The notes beneath the pieces are model-generated. The model was not told the DNA's origin, did no database searches, and saw only the letters and a program-made list of their open reading frames with translations. This document shows, in pieces, positions 45,272 to 54,523 of a stretch of 64,000 nucleotides of DNA. The stretch comes from Lunatimonas salinarum (GTDB lineage Bacteria > Bacteroidota > Bacteroidia > Cytophagales > Cyclobacteriaceae). The stretch is from NCBI RefSeq assembly GCF_017811155.1, contig NZ_JACVCV010000007.1:1-64000 (forward strand), given 5' to 3'. Made by a program: the position numbers and the translations under genes. The stretch's first letter is position 1, and each line of letters begins with the position of its first letter.

Positions 45272-45769
45272 TCATTCGACAAAACCTTGAGCAGCCTCTT
45301 CTTTGGTGGCTTTTCGTACACGGTAGATTTCTCCATCAAAATGAAGGTTCATTCCCACTAAAGGATGGTTGAAATCCAGCAACAGTTCTTCCCCCATGTC
45401 TTTGATGACTTTGGCCTGCATCGGATAGCCATCTTCATCTATCAACGGTAAAAAGCTGCCCTCTTCTAGCATTTCCGGTTGAAATCCTTTTTCGTTTGTA
45501 AACTGGGCTTTTGGCACCGTGAGGACTAACTCCTCATCGGAGTACCCGTAGGCTTCTTCCACCGAAAGCGTAAAATTAAAGGTATTGCCTTCTGTCTTGT
45601 TTTCAAGTAAACGTTCGAATTTTTCGGGTAAACCGCTATTGCCAAAGACAAAATAAAACGGATCCTCTTCATCCCTCACCTCTACAGAGAAAGGCAGGGA
45701 GTGCGCTGCATCATTGGTGACTTTTAGTTCGTAGGTCAGACCGACCACGGTATTTTCAGTGATTTTCAT
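45272..45769 (-). CDS. slyD: FKBP-type peptidyl-prolyl isomerase, SlyD-like
   Basis: 165 residues. The FKBP halves are MKITENTVVGLTYELKV at the start and DFNHPLVGMNLHFDGEIYRV near the end, with an inserted-flap domain between (about 70-130, GYSDEELVLTVPKAQF). SlyD-type enzymes speed proline isomerisation and act as chaperones. The metal-binding His-rich C-terminal tail of E. coli SlyD is absent: it ends KEEAAQGFVE. It converges with the ABC ATPase at 7 bases; no terminator is evident there. Confidence 0.92.
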   Translation of the reverse strand: MKITENTVVGLTYELKVTNDAAHSLPFSVEVRDEEDPFYFVFGNSGLPEKFERLLENKTEGNTFNFTLSVEEAYGYSDEELVLTVPKAQFTNEKGFQPEMLEEGSFLPLIDEDGYPMQAKVIKDMGEELLLDFNHPLVGMNLHFDGEIYRVRKATKEEAAQGFVE

Positions 45770-46003
45770 TTTACCTGTTTTTACGGGGATAAAGGTAAGG
45801 CTATTTAGGAGAGAATAAAAATGGGTCTTTGAAGAGAGATCTTACTAATAGGAACATATTCTTTTTGACAGAAGCAGCTGGACAAATGCATGGATGATTC
45901 TTGCCAGTGGTATTGAGTATTCAAAATAAAATTTGTATTATTGTAACAGTAATCGAGAAATAAAATTATATATCACTCATAATAAAATTTTATTCCGATA
46001 AAA

Positions 46004-47629
46004 ATGCATCGTGAAGTCAAAATATTGTTGTTCGCATTTTGGCTGATTTCAGTTGCTACCCCATTGCACGCACAATTTCAACCACACCTTCCCGATTTGC
46101 GGGAATGTCAGGACTTTAATTGTCCCGCCAATAACTTCACAATACAAAGCGTTTACCTAAGTGATATAAACGGAAATCCCATAAGCAATACGGTGAGGTC
46201 TTGTTCGCAGGGTCAAATTATCGACGTTTACATTTCCCTACGCTACTCCTCCAATTCTGGTTCAAACGTAAGCAATGGAAGACTCCTCGCTGATTTGGAG
46301 ATAGGGAGTCAGCTGATTTTTATCAACTATTTCCTCGGAGAAATCAGCCCGAGTTCCGGAATGACTATCACGTTAATTGATGAAGATCTCAAATTTGCCT
46401 GGTCCTGTGGAGAGACCGTTAATTTGCTTAATCCGCATACGATCTACACGACCACCGCACAAGTGGACCATTCGATAAGTTATACCTGCGAAAACAATAG
46501 CTACGGCAAATCACAATGTGGAAATACCACGTCCATCAGTGTAACTACCCCTCATATACTGGATTTCGTTTTTCAGCAAGAGTGCACGGTAGGAGATGAA
46601 ACGCCCGTATCTTTTGAGAATATTTCTAGAGGGGGGCTAGAATCTTACTACTATAGATGGGATTTTATGACGGGCGTGGATGCTATTTCGTCTACCGATT
46701 ATGATACGCTAGTGACTTATTATGGAAACGGGACGGCGACCTTGACGGTGACCGACGAAAATGGGGTGATTTTGTCGACATACAGCCAGCCTGTTACCTT
46801 GCGGGAAACGGACGTGGTAGATCCTTTTACCACGGTGACCATCAATCAAACAGACACTATCAATCCCAATGGAGCGATTATTTTGGACGTGGTGAGGCCG
46901 GGTGAATATACCTATTTATGGTCGGGACCGGATGGCTTTTATGCCGATGAAGCGGCTATCTATGGGTTAAAGGATGGTGTCTATACAGTGGCGATCACCG
47001 ATGAATATGGATGCGTGTTTGTCTATGAGTTTCAATTGCCGGCCTTTGTGTCTCTTCCCCTTCCTGTTGAACTTTTGGAGTTGACGTATAGTAAGCCTAC
47101 CAAAGGAGTTTCGATTCGATGGAAAGTGCCTAAAGGAAACCGTGCATATGGTTTTCAGATCGAGCGTTCCTATGGTGGGATCGATGATTTCCTTGTAGTC
47201 GGTTACCTAGCGCCGGGCAAAAGCGGGGAAGGGACTAGTGGGACATATGCGTTCGTGGACAGTCTGAAAGCGCCTCGGAAAGGTAGGTATTATTACCGTA
47301 TTAAGGCCTTGTCGGACGAAGAAGAGATCTATTGCAGTGAGGTTCGAATGGTAAATGTGTCTGTGCCAGACGCGTCGGATAGCTGGCGATTGTATCCTAA
47401 TCCGGTGAATGGTTCGACTCTGCACCTTCAGTACGTAGGAAGCAGGAATGACTACGAGCATCGCGCACAGATCAGGGTCTATTCCCCTCATTTGGGTGCA
47501 CATTGGGTACTGCATAGTGAAATGCTTCAGGTAGACCTCAGTGAGGTACTCGATAACATGCCTGGGGGTCTTTTCTTTGTTGAGATAAGGTATGCGGACT
47601 ATACCAAAGTTTTCAAGGTGATTCGTTGA
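46004..47629 (+). CDS. Secreted protein with PKD-like domain and T9SS sorting domain
   Basis: 541 residues. A signal peptide (MHREVKILLFAFWLISVATPLHAQ) precedes Cys-containing beta domains (CQDFNCPANNFTIQSVYL, SCGETVNLLNPH, CENNSYGKSQCGN). A PKD-like fold follows around residues 180-265 (VSFENISRGGLESYYYRWDF, then NGTATLTVTDENG). The C-terminus is a type A sorting domain: WRLYPNPVNGSTLHLQY, then MPGGLFFVEIRYADYTKVFKVIR. It is exported by T9SS. It stands alone behind a 234-base gap; function of the passenger is unknown, possibly adhesion. Confidence 0.78.
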   Translation: MHREVKILLFAFWLISVATPLHAQFQPHLPDLRECQDFNCPANNFTIQSVYLSDINGNPISNTVRSCSQGQIIDVYISLRYSSNSGSNVSNGRLLADLEIGSQLIFINYFLGEISPSSGMTITLIDEDLKFAWSCGETVNLLNPHTIYTTTAQVDHSISYTCENNSYGKSQCGNTTSISVTTPHILDFVFQQECTVGDETPVSFENISRGGLESYYYRWDFMTGVDAISSTDYDTLVTYYGNGTATLTVTDENGVILSTYSQPVTLRETDVVDPFTTVTINQTDTINPNGAIILDVVRPGEYTYLWSGPDGFYADEAAIYGLKDGVYTVAITDEYGCVFVYEFQLPAFVSLPLPVELLELTYSKPTKGVSIRWKVPKGNRAYGFQIERSYGGIDDFLVVGYLAPGKSGEGTSGTYAFVDSLKAPRKGRYYYRIKALSDEEEIYCSEVRMVNVSVPDASDSWRLYPNPVNGSTLHLQYVGSRNDYEHRAQIRVYSPHLGAHWVLHSEMLQVDLSEVLDNMPGGLFFVEIRYADYTKVFKVIR

Positions 47630-47631
47630 TT

Positions 47632-47940
47632 TCAGGTAGCACCTGCCAACAAGCGGAACCAGATCACCAGTAGGCTACAAACCAGTACAAAGAAGACTTT
47701 TCTGTGCTTGGACTTGACGCTGAAGTACATTGCGGCGATGGCAAGTGACAAAAAAATCAACCCAAAAATAAGTGTGCCCACAGGAGAAATGACTTGTTCT
47801 GTTCCATGAAATTGACGTATGCCTGTGGGGATGTAAGGCTGCTTGCCCTGAAGGAAACCCAAGTAAACTTTCAGGTGGGCATATGCCAACACCAGACTGG
47901 TGAGGAGTGCTGCAAATGCAATGAACCAGCGGTTAATCAT
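47632..47940 (-). CDS. Small membrane protein
   Basis: 102 residues. An N-terminal helix (WFIAFAALLTSLVLAYAHL), a short loop with GIRQFHGTEQVISP, then two helices (GTLIFGLIFLSLAIAAMYFSV and VFFVLVCSLLVIWFRLLAG). Family not recognised. It converges with the T9SS gene end to end with no gap and lies downstream of leuS. Topology predicts three spans. Confidence 0.65.
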   Translation of the reverse strand: MINRWFIAFAALLTSLVLAYAHLKVYLGFLQGKQPYIPTGIRQFHGTEQVISPVGTLIFGLIFLSLAIAAMYFSVKSKHRKVFFVLVCSLLVIWFRLLAGAT

Positions 47941-47953
47941 GGCAAAGTTTGTT

Positions 47954-47988
47954 AGAGAAAAGGCTTGGAGTATGTCCCCAAGCCTTTT
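47954..47988 (-). terminator. Terminator of leuS
   Basis: AAAAGGCTTGG (47958-47968) pairs with CCAAGCCTTTT (47978-47988), an 11-bp stem with a 9-nt loop and a T-rich minus-strand tail (TTTTCTCT), just after the leuS stop at 47993. It also lies next to the small membrane protein start. Confidence 0.75.
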
Positions 47989-47992
47989 GGAT

Positions 47993-50767
47993 TTAAACCA
48001 CTATATTGACGATTTTACCAGGCACAACGATAATTTTTTTCGGAGACTTTCCATCGAGCCACTTTTGAAGTGCATCGTTGGCAAGAGCCTGCTTTTCAAT
48101 TTCTTCTTTAGAAAGGTCTAGTGGAAGGGTGATTTTAGCCCTCATTTTACCATTTATGGATACCGGGTATTCGTGCGTGTCTTCAGTGAGAAACTCCTCC
48201 TTGGCCTCTGGATAAGTCGCGTGGATAATGGAAGTTTCATGACCCAATTGCTGCCATAATTCCTCGGCAATATGCGGCGCATAAGGCGAAAGTATTACCA
48301 GTAGTGGTTCCAAGATCGCACGCTTGTTGCACTTTAATGCGGAAAGCTCGTTTACGCAGATCATAAATGTAGATACCGAAGTATTAAAGGAGTATCGGTC
48401 TATATCTTCTTCTACTTTTTTGATGGCTTTGTGAAGTGCTTTGGATTCTTCCTTGCTTGGCGATTCTTCGGTGACGGCCAGTTGTCCGTTAGTATCAAAA
48501 TACAATTTCCAGAGCTTACGAAGGAACTTGTACACGCCATCGATACCATTTGTGTTCCAGGGCTTGAACTGCTCCAAGGGACCCAAAAACATTTCATAGA
48601 GGCGTAGCGTGTCTGCACCATAGCGCTCGATTACATCGTCGGGATTCACCACATTGTATTTTGATTTTGACATTTTTTCCACCTCGGCTGTGCAGAGATA
48701 CTTCCCATCCTCCAAGATAAAGGAGGCATCTGCCAGGTCTGGTCTCCATTGTTTAAAGGCTTCCAGATCTAACTGATCGTTGTAGACTATATTGACATCC
48801 ACGTGCATGGGGACGGTATCGTACTCGTGCCGCAATCCAGCGCTTACGAAGGTATTGGTTCCTTTCTTTCTGAAAACAAAATTTGATCTTCCCTGAATCA
48901 TACCTTGGTTAATCATTTTGCGAAAAGGCTCCTCGATACTGACATAACCCAGATCGTATAAAAACTTCGTCCAAAACCTGGAGTACAATAAATGGCCGGT
49001 TGCGTGCTCCGCTCCGCCGATGTACAGATCCACCGACCCCCAATATTTCTCGGCTTGTCTACCTACGAATTCCCGCTCATTAGCAGGATCCATGTATCGG
49101 AAGAAGTACCAACTGGAACCCGCCCAGCCAGGCATGGTGCTCAACTCCAACGGATATTCCTGTCCTTGCACTTGGTAAGTCCAATTCTTAGCCCTGCCCA
49201 ACGGTGGGGCACCGTCTTCTGTTGGTAAAAACTTATCCACTTCCGGTAGTACAAGGGGAAGATCCTTTTCGTCTATCAAATAAGGTAAACCATCCTTGAA
49301 ATAGACAGGAAGTGGTTCGCCCCAATACCGTTGCCGGGTGAATATGGCATCCCGCATGCGATATTGTATCTTTCCTTTGCCTATTTTTTTTTCTTCCAAA
49401 AAGGCAATGGCTTTGTTCATCGCAGCCTGCATCTCCAGTCCATTGAGGAAATCGGAGTTCATGATCGTGCCTCCCTTACCTGGAAAGCTTCCCTCTTCCA
49501 TACTTCCTTCGATGACCTGCCGAATCTCTAGGTTAAAATGACGGGCAAAGTTATAATCACGTTCGTCATGTGCAGGTACTGCCATGACCGCTCCAGTGCC
49601 ATATCCTGCCAATACATAGTCCGCAATCCAGATCTGTATACGCTCCCCGTTAAACGGATTGATGGCATAACTGCCAGTAAATGCACCCGAAATGGTTTTT
49701 ACATCACTCATACGGTCTCTCTCAGACCGGTTTTTGGCAGTCTCTACGTAGGCTTCCACTGTTTCCCGCTCCGTATCTGTGGTCAGTAGTTCCACATACT
49801 CATGTTCGGGTGCCAACGCGAGATAGGTTACCCCATAGATGGTATCAATACGGGTAGTAAATACCTTTATCTGTAAGGGATGACCTTCCACCTGAAACAC
49901 CATTTCTGCTCCCGTGGATTTACCTATCCAGTTTCGCTGCATTTCTTTTACCGGTTCAGGCCAATCTACCGTTTCTAAGTCGCGTAGTAGGCGGTCGGCG
50001 TACGAAGTGATCCTCATACTCCACTGCATCATTTTTTTACGCTCTACCGGGTGTCCTCCGCGCTCGGAAAAACCGTCTTTTACCTCATCGTTTGATAGTA
50101 CTGTCCCGAGTGCCGGACACCAGTTTACGGTCGTTTCGGCCAAAAATGTGAGTCGGTATTTTAGTAGGATTTCCTGTTTTCTTCGTTCGCTGTAAGCAGC
50201 CCATTCTGCCGCTGAAAAAGTCTCCGTATCATCATCGCATACCGCTTGAACGGTGGTGTTTCCGGCTTGCTCAAAAGTCTCCGTCAAAGATTTGATGGGC
50301 AACGCTTTATCGGCCTGCAAATCATAATAGCTATCGAATAGCTGCATAAAGATCCACTGTGTCCATCGATAGTAATTCGGGGCGGAAGTGCGGACTTCTT
50401 TACTCCAATCAAAGGCAAAGCCAATGCGTTTCAACTGTGCGGTATACCTTCGGATATTTTCCTCCGTGGTTATGGCCGGGTGCTGACCGGTTTGTATCGC
50501 ATATTGCTCTGCTGGAAGTCCAAACGAATCATATCCCATAGGATGGAGTACATTGAACCCCTTTAGTCTCTTGAATCGCGTAACGATATCCGAAGCGATA
50601 TATCCCAATGGGTGGCCGACATGTAACCCAGCCCCGGAGGGATACGGGAACATGTCCAAGGAATAGAACTTAGGTTTAGTAGCATCTACCTTTGCTTCAA
50701 ACTGTTTGGATGATTCCCAGTAGGATTGCCATTTTTGTTCTACTTCTCGAAAATTGTAATCTGCCAT
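47993..50767 (-). CDS. leuS: Leucyl-tRNA synthetase
   Basis: 924 residues from the ATG at 50767 ([17 protein letters not shown]). An in-frame ATG at 50827 would add 20 residues that are AT-rich and unlikely. It charges tRNA-Leu. The class I HIGH motif is HVGHPLGY with the start [12 protein letters not shown], and the KMSKS motif is [14 protein letters not shown]. The CP1 editing domain is present ([19 protein letters not shown], then [15 protein letters not shown]), so proofreading of non-cognate amino acids is retained. The C-terminal tail ends [15 protein letters not shown]. Terminator at 47954-47988. Confidence 0.96.
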   Translation of the reverse strand: MADYNFREVEQKWQSYWESSKQFEAKVDATKPKFYSLDMFPYPSGAGLHVGHPLGYIASDIVTRFKRLKGFNVLHPMGYDSFGLPAEQYAIQTGQHPAITTEENIRRYTAQLKRIGFAFDWSKEVRTSAPNYYRWTQWIFMQLFDSYYDLQADKALPIKSLTETFEQAGNTTVQAVCDDDTETFSAAEWAAYSERRKQEILLKYRLTFLAETTVNWCPALGTVLSNDEVKDGFSERGGHPVERKKMMQWSMRITSYADRLLRDLETVDWPEPVKEMQRNWIGKSTGAEMVFQVEGHPLQIKVFTTRIDTIYGVTYLALAPEHEYVELLTTDTERETVEAYVETAKNRSERDRMSDVKTISGAFTGSYAINPFNGERIQIWIADYVLAGYGTGAVMAVPAHDERDYNFARHFNLEIRQVIEGSMEEGSFPGKGGTIMNSDFLNGLEMQAAMNKAIAFLEEKKIGKGKIQYRMRDAIFTRQRYWGEPLPVYFKDGLPYLIDEKDLPLVLPEVDKFLPTEDGAPPLGRAKNWTYQVQGQEYPLELSTMPGWAGSSWYFFRYMDPANEREFVGRQAEKYWGSVDLYIGGAEHATGHLLYSRFWTKFLYDLGYVSIEEPFRKMINQGMIQGRSNFVFRKKGTNTFVSAGLRHEYDTVPMHVDVNIVYNDQLDLEAFKQWRPDLADASFILEDGKYLCTAEVEKMSKSKYNVVNPDDVIERYGADTLRLYEMFLGPLEQFKPWNTNGIDGVYKFLRKLWKLYFDTNGQLAVTEESPSKEESKALHKAIKKVEEDIDRYSFNTSVSTFMICVNELSALKCNKRAILEPLLVILSPYAPHIAEELWQQLGHETSIIHATYPEAKEEFLTEDTHEYPVSINGKMRAKITLPLDLSKEEIEKQALANDALQKWLDGKSPKKIIVVPGKIVNIVV

Positions 50768-50802
50768 TTTTGATTTTGGTAAGTGTAATTGGAAAATGGT
50801 TT

Positions 50803-50810
50803 CAAAATTA
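50803..50810 (-). promoter_or_regulatory. Possible -7 element for leuS
   Basis: TAATTTTG on the minus strand, 36 bases before the leuS ATG. No matching -33 TTTG at 19-20 bases, so the call is weak. Confidence 0.3.
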
Positions 50811-50837
50811 AAAAAAATAATCGGCATTCATTTCTAA

Positions 50838-50854
50838 AATGACAATGTATGTCA
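50838..50854. repeat. Short palindrome near leuS start
   Basis: ATGACA-ATGTA-TGTCAT is a 6-bp inverted repeat between leuS and the DUF6089-like gene, both transcribed on the minus strand. On that strand it is followed only by TTTAG, so it is at most a weak terminator; it might be an operator for leuS. Confidence 0.3.
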
Positions 50855-50889
50855 TCGACGATAGGTGGAAGGAATGATCAAATTGGAAA

Positions 50890-51843
50890 CTACCAGAATC
50901 GCCATCCTTTTCCGCGATTTCGAAAAATCCAATTTTCCCAGATGTCTTGGGCAAAGTAGATTTCTACACCAAAATTTAGCGAAAAATAGCCATCGTACCG
51001 GGCATTTGGTTCATCCAATCTTGGATCTCCACTTCCTCGACGCGGGGCTCCGCGGCTGGATTGGATCAGGTTAACATTAGGCTCACCATTTTCTAGCAAA
51101 TAGCGGGCCTGCCTTACCGATAGACGAAGACGATCGGGGTTTTCGCCAGATATATAGTCGGCTACCAAATCTTCGTAAAATCCGGACATGTTGAACGAGC
51201 TGATGTCATCCAAGTAGTCAGTGACGGTAAAGCGGTAGTTACCTTCGATGAAAAAATCCATGTATACGTTTACTTTATACTTTAGGCCTAGACCCATCGG
51301 AAAAACCATGACGACTCCCGGGTAAGCTTCATTTTCGGTAAGCAAAGGCTTTAATGGTACCCATTCTCCCCGGTAATTTGCGTACGGTTCGTTGGTTGAT
51401 ACGCCTACTCCAGCAAAAATATAGGGGTTGAGAAATTCCCGTGTAATGTTGTATACTTTGACGGGCTTGTAATAATACTCAACAAGCAAGGCGGCTTCGT
51501 AATTTCTGGCCCGAAAGTTCAGATCTCGGGGTATGCGTCCGCTTCGGGGGTCTGCCTTGGTGTCCTGTCCTGAAATCTGGTAATAGGTAAGATCCATCCG
51601 CGCCTTTAAGTTGGTGCCGAAGGTATATCTTCCTGTAAGGGCTGCGTTGTAATCCGGTTGTACCCCCTCGTAGTACTTCCAAAGTGAGTACAAATCACCA
51701 AAATATTGCGTAGGGCCTCCATGTGCCGCCACGGACCAAGGTTCTTCAAAGCGGAACCGGTAGATAGCTTGTCCATTCACATCGTGAATCCCAATTGTGA
51801 AAAGTATACCTAAAAAAAAGCTCCGTAGCATCCTCCGCTTCAT
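50890..51843 (-). CDS. Outer membrane beta-barrel protein, DUF6089-like
   Basis: 317 residues with a signal peptide (MKRRMLRSFFLGILFTIGIHDVNGQ). The mature part is strand-rich with the motifs EPWSVAAHGGPTQYFGDLYSLW, ALTGRYTFGTNLKARMDLTYY, AALLVEYYY and VVMVFPMGLGLKYKVNVYMDFFIEGNYRFT. These and the final SLNFGVEIYFAQ fit the small Bacteroidota outer-membrane barrel family I know as DUF6089. It is probably an eight- to twelve-strand barrel. A role in the envelope is expected, exact function unknown. It lies 41 bases before (in transcription, after) the MscS gene. Confidence 0.72.
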   Translation of the reverse strand: MKRRMLRSFFLGILFTIGIHDVNGQAIYRFRFEEPWSVAAHGGPTQYFGDLYSLWKYYEGVQPDYNAALTGRYTFGTNLKARMDLTYYQISGQDTKADPRSGRIPRDLNFRARNYEAALLVEYYYKPVKVYNITREFLNPYIFAGVGVSTNEPYANYRGEWVPLKPLLTENEAYPGVVMVFPMGLGLKYKVNVYMDFFIEGNYRFTVTDYLDDISSFNMSGFYEDLVADYISGENPDRLRLSVRQARYLLENGEPNVNLIQSSRGAPRRGSGDPRLDEPNARYDGYFSLNFGVEIYFAQDIWENWIFRNRGKGWRFW

Positions 51844-51884
51844 TATTCTCCAATTTTCGGATAAATATAACGTAAGGGGTTGAT

Positions 51885-52796
51885 TTAATGGCCTGTTTCA
51901 GTCATATTTTTTGCCCCAGATCGAATATGGACGTCTTGCTGTGGAAAGGGTATTTCGATGCCTGCGTCCCGAAACCGCCTGAAGATATCGTAATAAAGTT
52001 GACTCTTTAATACGAGTGGTTTATTAATAAAATCAGAAGTCCAGACCCTGAGATCGAAGTCAATACTGCTTTCTCCATATCCTTGAAAAAGAACATCACA
52101 AGGCGGGTTACTGAGAACTCCCGCGTTTTCGGCGGCAGCCTCCAGTAAAATTTTACGGACTTTTTCAGGATCTTCCTTATAGGCTACACCTACAGGGATG
52201 TGAAAGCGAATATTCCGGTCATTATGTGACCAGTTTATTACGGGATTGTCAATAAACTGACTGTTGGGCACGATGATCGTAATGTTGTCGTTGGTAACAA
52301 CCGTGGTGGATCGAGCAGATATTTTTACGACATCCCCGTTTATCCCATTTACTTCTATACGATCTCCTTCTTTAATCGGTCTTTCAAAAAGAATGATTAG
52401 ACCACTGATGAAATTATTGGTGATATTTTGGAGACCAAAACCGATACCGACACCAATGGCACCTGCCAAAATCCCCAATGCGCTGAGATCCACATTGGAA
52501 TTTTGAAGAATGGTGAAAAAGCCAATACTGATCAGAATGTATTTGATGATCGTGCCGATGGCTTTTCTGGTTCCAAGGTCTAGTGGGTAGCGTGCCAGTA
52601 CCTTGTTTACTGTAAACTTTCTCACAAGTTCCGACAAGATTAAAATTGCCGTAATAGAAACGATCAGCCAAATCAAAAGCCCAATGGTTAGTTTGGATTC
52701 GCCCAGTCCAATGAGGCTGATTTGAAGAAACTGCTCCAGATGTTCTAAAAAATTCCCTAGGTTTCCATCTGTTATATCTTGGTATAGTTCATTCAT
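51885..52796 (-). CDS. MscS-family mechanosensitive channel
   Basis: 303 residues, close to E. coli MscS (286). Three N-terminal helices (IGLLIWLIVSITAILILSEL, AIGTIIKYILISIGFFTIL, and the pore helix LGILAGAIGVGIGFGLQNITNNFISG). The beta domain is recognised by LFERPIKEGDRIEVNGINGDVVKISARSTTVVTNDN and the C-terminal alpha/beta domain by GESSIDFDLRVWTSDF. It opens under membrane tension to release solutes. Ends with FPQQDVHIRS, typical of the family. Paralogue at 15522-17198. Confidence 0.93.
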   Translation of the reverse strand: MNELYQDITDGNLGNFLEHLEQFLQISLIGLGESKLTIGLLIWLIVSITAILILSELVRKFTVNKVLARYPLDLGTRKAIGTIIKYILISIGFFTILQNSNVDLSALGILAGAIGVGIGFGLQNITNNFISGLIILFERPIKEGDRIEVNGINGDVVKISARSTTVVTNDNITIIVPNSQFIDNPVINWSHNDRNIRFHIPVGVAYKEDPEKVRKILLEAAAENAGVLSNPPCDVLFQGYGESSIDFDLRVWTSDFINKPLVLKSQLYYDIFRRFRDAGIEIPFPQQDVHIRSGAKNMTETGH

Positions 52797-52950
52797 CGTG
52801 GTGTAGGTTTTGCTACGAAATTCCGAGTAAAGTAATCAGGATCTGAGACAATCCAAAGCAGTAAATCAAAATCGACCTCTTAGTTTCTGATTAGGGAAGA
52901 AGAATCGTTGGAATCGGCGTTTGATTCCTATTTGATAGGGAAGGTTTCGT

Positions 52951-52958
52951 ATATTTGG
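52951..52958 (+). promoter_or_regulatory. Possible -7 element for the antiporter gene
   Basis: TATATTTG fits TAnnTTTG and lies 31 bases before the ATG at 52990. TTTG motifs at 52932 and 52921 are at the wrong spacing (15 and 26 bases). Confidence 0.4.
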
Positions 52959-52989
52959 CAATTGAGTCTACCCATTTTAAAAACCCTGG

Positions 52990-54465
52990 ATGAATTTAAC
53001 TATAGAGAATATTTTATTGATAGGGTCTGCCTTGCTAATTCTGAGTATAGTAGCGGGTAAAACATCCTACAAATTTGGCGTGCCAACTTTGGTATTGTTT
53101 TTGACCATCGGGATGTTGGCGGGCTCTGACGGTTTTGGTGGTATCCATTTTGATGATCCCAAGATTGCACAATTTATAGGTATCGTATCCCTTAATTTTA
53201 TCCTTTTTTCAGGGGGGCTCGACACCAACTGGCAAACCGTTAAACCGGTGTTTTGGCAGGGTTTTTCGCTTTCCACACTGGGTGTCTTTCTTACCGCGAT
53301 CCTACTAGGTGTATTTATATGGCTGATTACAGATTTTACCATTTACGAAGGGTTGCTTTTGGGTGCCATTGTCTCGTCTACCGACGCAGCGGCGGTGTTT
53401 TCCATCCTAAGGGCTAAAAATCTGGCGTTAAAGACCAATTTACGACCTACACTGGAGCTGGAAAGTGGTAGTAACGATCCGATGGCCTATGTGTTAACCA
53501 TCGCTTTTTTGGGTTTGGTAGTCGATCAGGATAAAGGGTTATGGACAGTTATCCCGTTGTTTTTCAAACAGATGGTTCTAGGAGGGCTATTGGGATACTT
53601 ATTTGGCGTACTCAGCCGCTTAGCTATCAATCGAATTCAGTTGGATTTTGAGGGTTTGTACCCGGTGTTGGTTATCGGGTTGATGTTTGCCACGTTTTCT
53701 GCTACCGATTTTTTTGGCGGAAACGGCTTCCTGGCTATTTACATCTGTGCGGTTTACTTGGGCAATCAGGAGCTGATCCATAAAAAGGCAATCATGAAAA
53801 TGTTCGATGGGTTGGCCTGGCTGATGCAAATCGTATTATTCCTTACACTGGGGTTATTGGTCTATCCCTCCGAAGTGGTTCCGTATATTGGGATTGGATT
53901 GTTGATCTCAGGGTTCCTGATTTTTGTCGCTCGGCCCATTGGGGTTTTAATCAGTTTGGTGTTTTTTAAGATGAAGATGAGGCGGAGGCTGTACATATCT
54001 TGGGTTGGCCTCCGTGGAGCGGTTCCCATTGTGTTTGCCACCTATCCACTACTTGCAGGGATCGATAAGGCAGATGTCATCTTTAATATTGTTTTTTTTA
54101 TTTCACTTACTTCCATCTTGCTTCAGGGCACTACCTTGTCTACGGTGGCGGGATGGCTGCATGTGGCGTTGCCGGAAAAGGCCAAGCCGAAAAATCCCAC
54201 GGATGTCTTTATGCAGGAATATCCCAGAGCCATTATGAAAGAGATCAAAATAGAAGAGGGTACGGAAAAGGTCGGGCAGCGAATAGTGGATCTGGAGTTC
54301 CCTAAATCGGCGATCATTGCCATGATACAACGGGGCGATAAATACATCACACCGAGTGGTTCTACAGTGATAGAATCGGGAGATACACTGGTCGTCCTTT
54401 CAGATAGTGAAAGTGGAATCAATGACGTGTACCGCAAGTTTGGGCTCAGAGATTCGATGGGGTAA
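52990..54465 (+). CDS. Potassium/proton antiporter, CPA1 type with TrkA-C domain
   Basis: 491 residues. About twelve helices with CPA-family motifs: FLTIGMLAGSDGFGGIHFDD, LNFILFSGGLDTNWQTVK, SSTDAAAVFSILR and LELESGSNDPMAYVLT, which contains the acidic ion-binding pair region (ESGSNDP). The last ~80 residues are a TrkA-C (RCK-C) domain (VGQRIVDLEFPKSAIIAMIQRGDKYITPSG, then IESGDTLVVLSD), a ligand-binding regulatory module typical of NhaP2/CvrA-type potassium/proton antiporters. It exchanges K+ or Na+ for protons at the inner membrane. No partner gene nearby. Confidence 0.88.
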   Translation: MNLTIENILLIGSALLILSIVAGKTSYKFGVPTLVLFLTIGMLAGSDGFGGIHFDDPKIAQFIGIVSLNFILFSGGLDTNWQTVKPVFWQGFSLSTLGVFLTAILLGVFIWLITDFTIYEGLLLGAIVSSTDAAAVFSILRAKNLALKTNLRPTLELESGSNDPMAYVLTIAFLGLVVDQDKGLWTVIPLFFKQMVLGGLLGYLFGVLSRLAINRIQLDFEGLYPVLVIGLMFATFSATDFFGGNGFLAIYICAVYLGNQELIHKKAIMKMFDGLAWLMQIVLFLTLGLLVYPSEVVPYIGIGLLISGFLIFVARPIGVLISLVFFKMKMRRRLYISWVGLRGAVPIVFATYPLLAGIDKADVIFNIVFFISLTSILLQGTTLSTVAGWLHVALPEKAKPKNPTDVFMQEYPRAIMKEIKIEEGTEKVGQRIVDLEFPKSAIIAMIQRGDKYITPSGSTVIESGDTLVVLSDSESGINDVYRKFGLRDSMG

Positions 54466-54511
54466 TCATTCCAGGCCATTCGGACCCTCTGTATTAGCGT
54501 TAAAAATTGAG

Positions 54512-54519
54512 TAATTTTG
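54512..54519 (+). promoter_or_regulatory. Possible -7 element for the GNAT-nitrilase gene
   Basis: TAATTTTG ends five bases before the ATG at 54524. If used, the transcript would be leaderless or nearly so. No -33 TTTG seen. Confidence 0.35.
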
Positions 54520-54523
54520 GATC

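Noticed and set aside
50768-50827. Longer leuS start at 50827
   Set aside because: The added residues are AT-rich and not seen in LeuS; ATG at 50767 fits the family.
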